Positions 60,989 through 64,000 of a DNA stretch of 64,000 bases are shown here, one piece after another (position 1 is the first letter of the stretch; every line of letters begins with the position of its first letter). The translations under genes were made by a program, and so were the position numbers. The stretch covers positions 3,301,249 to 3,365,248 of the forward strand of contig OZ038423.1 in the NCBI GenBank assembly GCA_964036155.1, given 5' to 3'. The stretch is from Diploscapter coronatus (Eukaryota; Nematoda; Chromadorea; Rhabditida; Rhabditidae). The notes beneath the pieces are model-generated. The model had not been told where the DNA came from, made no database searches, and saw only the letters and a program-made list of their open reading frames with translations.

Positions 60989-62812
60989 CGTAATTCATCT
61001 AGCGACTATTTGGATTCGACGTCATTTTGGCCTAATTCGAAAAATACAACCTTCCTATGAGAAATCTAGTTTAGGAAAATTGGATTGAAAGATAAAAAAT
61101 GATAGTATTTGAATCATGCGTTTAGACATAATATTGCTTCTGATTGGGAGACGATATCGAGTTATATCGTGAGCTCTTTTTCGAAATGACGTCATATTCA
61201 AACAGACAACCTAAATTACCGAGTTGATAGCTCAACATTAGTCACTGCTCATTTTCTCTATCATAGAAAAGCTTCCAACTTTAGTATTTATTTTCTACAA
61301 TTCCCGGAAATGGTACTTCAATTATCTTTCCCTATCAACGATGAGTAAATCAGAGATTTCTTATCGATTTTGTTTGTAAATCTGGGCATTTTCGAATTCT
61401 AGTTGTCTTGCCTTACTCTTATTTATCGTGTCATTTTTGAACTTCTACTCATATTTCGCGAGATTTACCATGATCTGATGACGATGATGTTTTCCGATTT
61501 CATAATAATTTCTGATATTGTAATTAGTTGGTGATTCGGAAATACTCTAATTTTCGATAAAATGCTATGAAGTAACGCGACTTATTAAAAATATATTGCA
61601 TGGGTCAAATGATAGAATTTGCTAAGAGGAAATGTCTTGTTATTTCATAATGTTTTTATATACGAACTGCCAACTATTTGCACTTATTACCTCTGATGAT
61701 GATGCTATTACTTAATGATGGTGCTTTCATTTGTGATTTTTCGAGCTTTCGAAGCAACGACGTTTCGCACTTATTAGCCATTTTTGTAATCAAAATATGG
61801 CAATTTTATGATCTGAATCCTTTTCTTCCCGTACTGCAACGAGTTAATTTCGAACTTCAATAAAAGCTTAGGAGTAAATTGAAGTGTTCTTTATTTCGTA
61901 CGGTTTTGTAGAGTAAAATATGCTAAGCGGATATTGATCGAAATCCATTTCTTTTCACGGACTATTTCGAAACTTATGTGATCTTCCAGTAATAATTTAT
62001 AATTATTTCATGTTTCAATTTTTCTTTTTCCCAATTTACAGCAAATAAAAGGATCTTTTTATTGCAAGACTTCTTCCTACGTCTAAAATGTCAATCACCA
62101 AATTTAAACGAACAAATTACAACGACTAATAAATTATGCGGTAAAATTTCAAAGTAAGAATAAATAAATAGGTAAATTATTCGTAACAAAAAAGTATTGA
62201 ATTTTCTGGATAATTTACGAGGCAATGCGAGAAAAACCTCAAAATAGCATGATGAATGCGAGAAGTGAGATGGCCATTTTTGGTAGGACTTGTAAAAATT
62301 TAGGCTAAAAGTTATAATGAGTCGGAAGAAAGTACAATCAAGCTGAAAGGTTTTTACAAGTCTAATTTTAGAAGCTTATTTGTGAAATTCTCAAACTCTG
62401 CTCACGAAATCACAACTTTGAATCTTTTGACGAGATAATGAATAATGATGCAATTTTAAGCTATGTCTAACAAAAATATGGATTTTCAAAAGAACGAAAT
62501 ATATCATTTCGTTTCATATCTATGTGCATATTTCTATGAAACATAACCTCAATGTTTTCAGATCCCTATTAATTATGAAAATCTTTAAAAAATATCATTG
62601 AAAACTGAAAATTTCAATAAATATATTGCGCAAATAGTTGGTGCATAAGTAATTTTCGATTGCTCTTTTCTATGGAATGTCGAAATAAATACTACGAGAT
62701 TGATCGTCGGGGAAGTTATTTATCGGATCAAGATGTTACCATTTCCGTAAATTTGATGGTTCGATAAATAATTTTCCCGAAATTAAAAATTTTCCTTTCC
62801 TTTGAAAGTCCT
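60989..62812. other. spacer between neuropeptide gene (+) and alpha-adaptin (-)
   Basis: AT-rich and convergent, with no supported ORF. The only structure noted is a hairpin near 62.71-62.78 kb, listed separately. Confidence 0.45.
62709..62780. repeat. hairpin-forming inverted repeat downstream of alpha-adaptin
   Basis: GGGGAAGTTATTTATCGGAT, then CAA, pairs imperfectly with TTGATGGTTCGATAAATAAT, then TTTCCC, around a loop of about 20 bases. It lies about 30 bases past the alpha-adaptin stop, so it could be in the 3' UTR. The size is like a pre-miRNA, but no family was recognised. Confidence 0.4.
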
Positions 62813-64000
62813 TAGAATTGTTCTGCAATAACGTCAACGAGGTATTTGGCTACGGTATCTTTGCTGCTGCGAATGGTTAGGCGGTACATCTAAATCATAT
62901 TTTTTAGACTAAAGATTATTTGACAAGAAGGATGGGTAAATGAAACACATTAGACAGAAAAATGCTGTACTATTTTCCGTTGTCGGTAATGTTCAAAACC
63001 GGAAATGACATGGCAAAATTCCGAATTATCAGAGATGTCAGTCAATTCGTTAAAATGCTACTAATACTTGTCTTTCTCGGCTAGTCAAGTATGACTAAAA
63101 TACCAGAAATGCGAGAATTTTAAAACATCATTATTCGAAATGATCCCATAGACGAAATACAGAGCTAGTAATAAACGAAAATAATCCATTTTTAACACAT
63201 GCTTTTTAATTCAAAATTATTCCAACCTTTGCTTGTTTGTTAGGTTCCAACCTGACGAGCGTGCCGATCTGCTGCGTGTGCGTGTTGATGATGCCCGCGC
63301 AGACGTAGTTGTCCGGATTCGGGTCCACGTCGGTAAGCAACTTAGCGCCGATTCCAGTTAGCTGAAAATTTTGATCCATTCGAATTTTTATACTATTCAC
63401 CGCACAGATAGAAGGAACTGGCGTCATAAATTTAATTGTTCGTTATCATTCAACTTGTAACATATTTTTAACTTCATCGTGTATGGAATATCATAAAGTA
63501 GCCCTACCTTCTGCTGCACTTGAGCAGGATCCATGGGGTATTTTGCGGGGAAAATTTTCTGCGACTCTTGGGTCGGTTGGCTCAGGGCTTTCCATCTAAA
63601 TCATTATCATTATCGATAAAATTTTGGATTAGATTTATTAAAAAACAGATTTGGGTTGAAGAGTGTGCGGAATTTCGATTCCAACTCAGGGCTTGTACAA
63701 ATTTCAACCCTGACTCCGATTCTGGATTCTGATTCCGAATTTTTCAAAGTCCAACCTTCGTACACCTGTTTGATTCTTGAAAATATAGCGTATTTAACGA
63801 AATAATGATGTTGATGTTCACGTGAAAGTTTTTCAAGAAACCCTTCAGATTTAATTCTGAATTGAAAATTTACCTAGAGAAGAACTGTTCAGAGGCCATT
63901 TCAGTGGGTTCGAAGAATTTGTTGATGAACATCGGCAGGAACAAGGACTTGTCGAATTGCTGAGCAGCTCCTTCTTTGTCGCTGAAAATTGAAAATAGGC
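62813..64000 (-). CDS. apa-2: AP-2 complex subunit alpha (alpha-adaptin), C-terminal appendage, partial
   Basis: Four terminal exons: 63981-63874, 63595-63508, 63361-63227 and 62890-62813 (stop TAA); the gene continues past the right edge. The encoded 136 residues are the platform part of the alpha appendage: PMFINKFFEPTEMASEQFFS, RWKALSQPTQESQKIF, KYPMDPAQVQ, DVDPNPDNYVCAGIINT, QIGTLVRLEPNKQA and MYRLTIRSSKDTVAKYL, ending AEQF. These match the metazoan alpha-adaptin pattern closely (NKFFxPTEM, RWKxL, VDPNPxNxVxAGII, LxRLEPNxQA, YRLTxRxSK). AP-2 alpha recruits endocytic accessory proteins to clathrin-coated pits at the plasma membrane, and the appendage binds DPF/W- and FxDxF-type motifs. All phases agree and nothing is broken. 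Confidence 0.96.

Overview
The window reads as nuclear DNA of a rhabditid-type nematode. Genes are split into small exons joined by short introns with GTAAG donors and TTTTCAG acceptors. There is one tRNA-Ile(AAU), and the 22-nt nematode spliced leader SL1 occurs exactly three times and once with a single change. It is not a bacterial, viral or organellar sequence. I found no close match to a C. elegans locus by eye and did not identify the species.

Layout. 1.0-2.6 kb (+): 3' part of a small cysteine-repeat secreted protein, with a long inverted-repeat element in its last intron. 4.86-9.4 kb (-): an 11-exon tetraspanin of the eight-cysteine (TspanC8) class with a long Pro/Gln-rich tail. 9.5-30.3 kb: about 21 kb with no gene I can support, strongly purine-rich on the + strand. 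30.36-32.82 kb (-): an 11-exon TGF-beta superfamily ligand. 34.3-35.3 kb (+): a small secreted protein. 36.5-41.7 kb (+): two tandem paralogues of an unrecognised secreted protein of about 540 residues. 42.1-43.3 kb: a cluster of SL1-headed repeat units and duplicated hairpins that looks retroposed. 44.3 kb: an orphan exon-like ORF. 44.79 kb: tRNA-Ile. 46.15-49.18 kb (-): a 13-exon ZIP-family membrane protein whose metal-ligand histidines are replaced. 50.4-51.8 kb (+): a cytochrome b561. 51.9-60.1 kb: a pyrimidine-rich expanse without a supported gene. 60.2-61.0 kb (+): a neuropeptide precursor ending in an RPRF-amide peptide. 62.8-64 kb (-): the 3' end of AP-2 alpha-adaptin, running off the right edge.

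Most gene models were checked by hand: exon lengths and phases add up to uninterrupted frames (tetraspanin 481 aa, TGF-beta ligand 365 aa, paralogue A 537 aa, cytochrome b561 242 aa, ZIP protein 511 aa, neuropeptide precursor 103 aa). The genes do not form one pathway. The closest functional link is the TspanC8 tetraspanin near a TGF-beta-type ligand, because TspanC8 proteins (TSP-12/TSP-14) promote BMP signalling in C. elegans. The two gene-poor expanses have opposite strand composition, each matching the orientation of the adjacent gene, which suggests long transcribed introns or outrons rather than silent spacer. At least five small inverted-repeat (MITE-like) elements sit in introns and spacers, and three of the families appear twice in the window.
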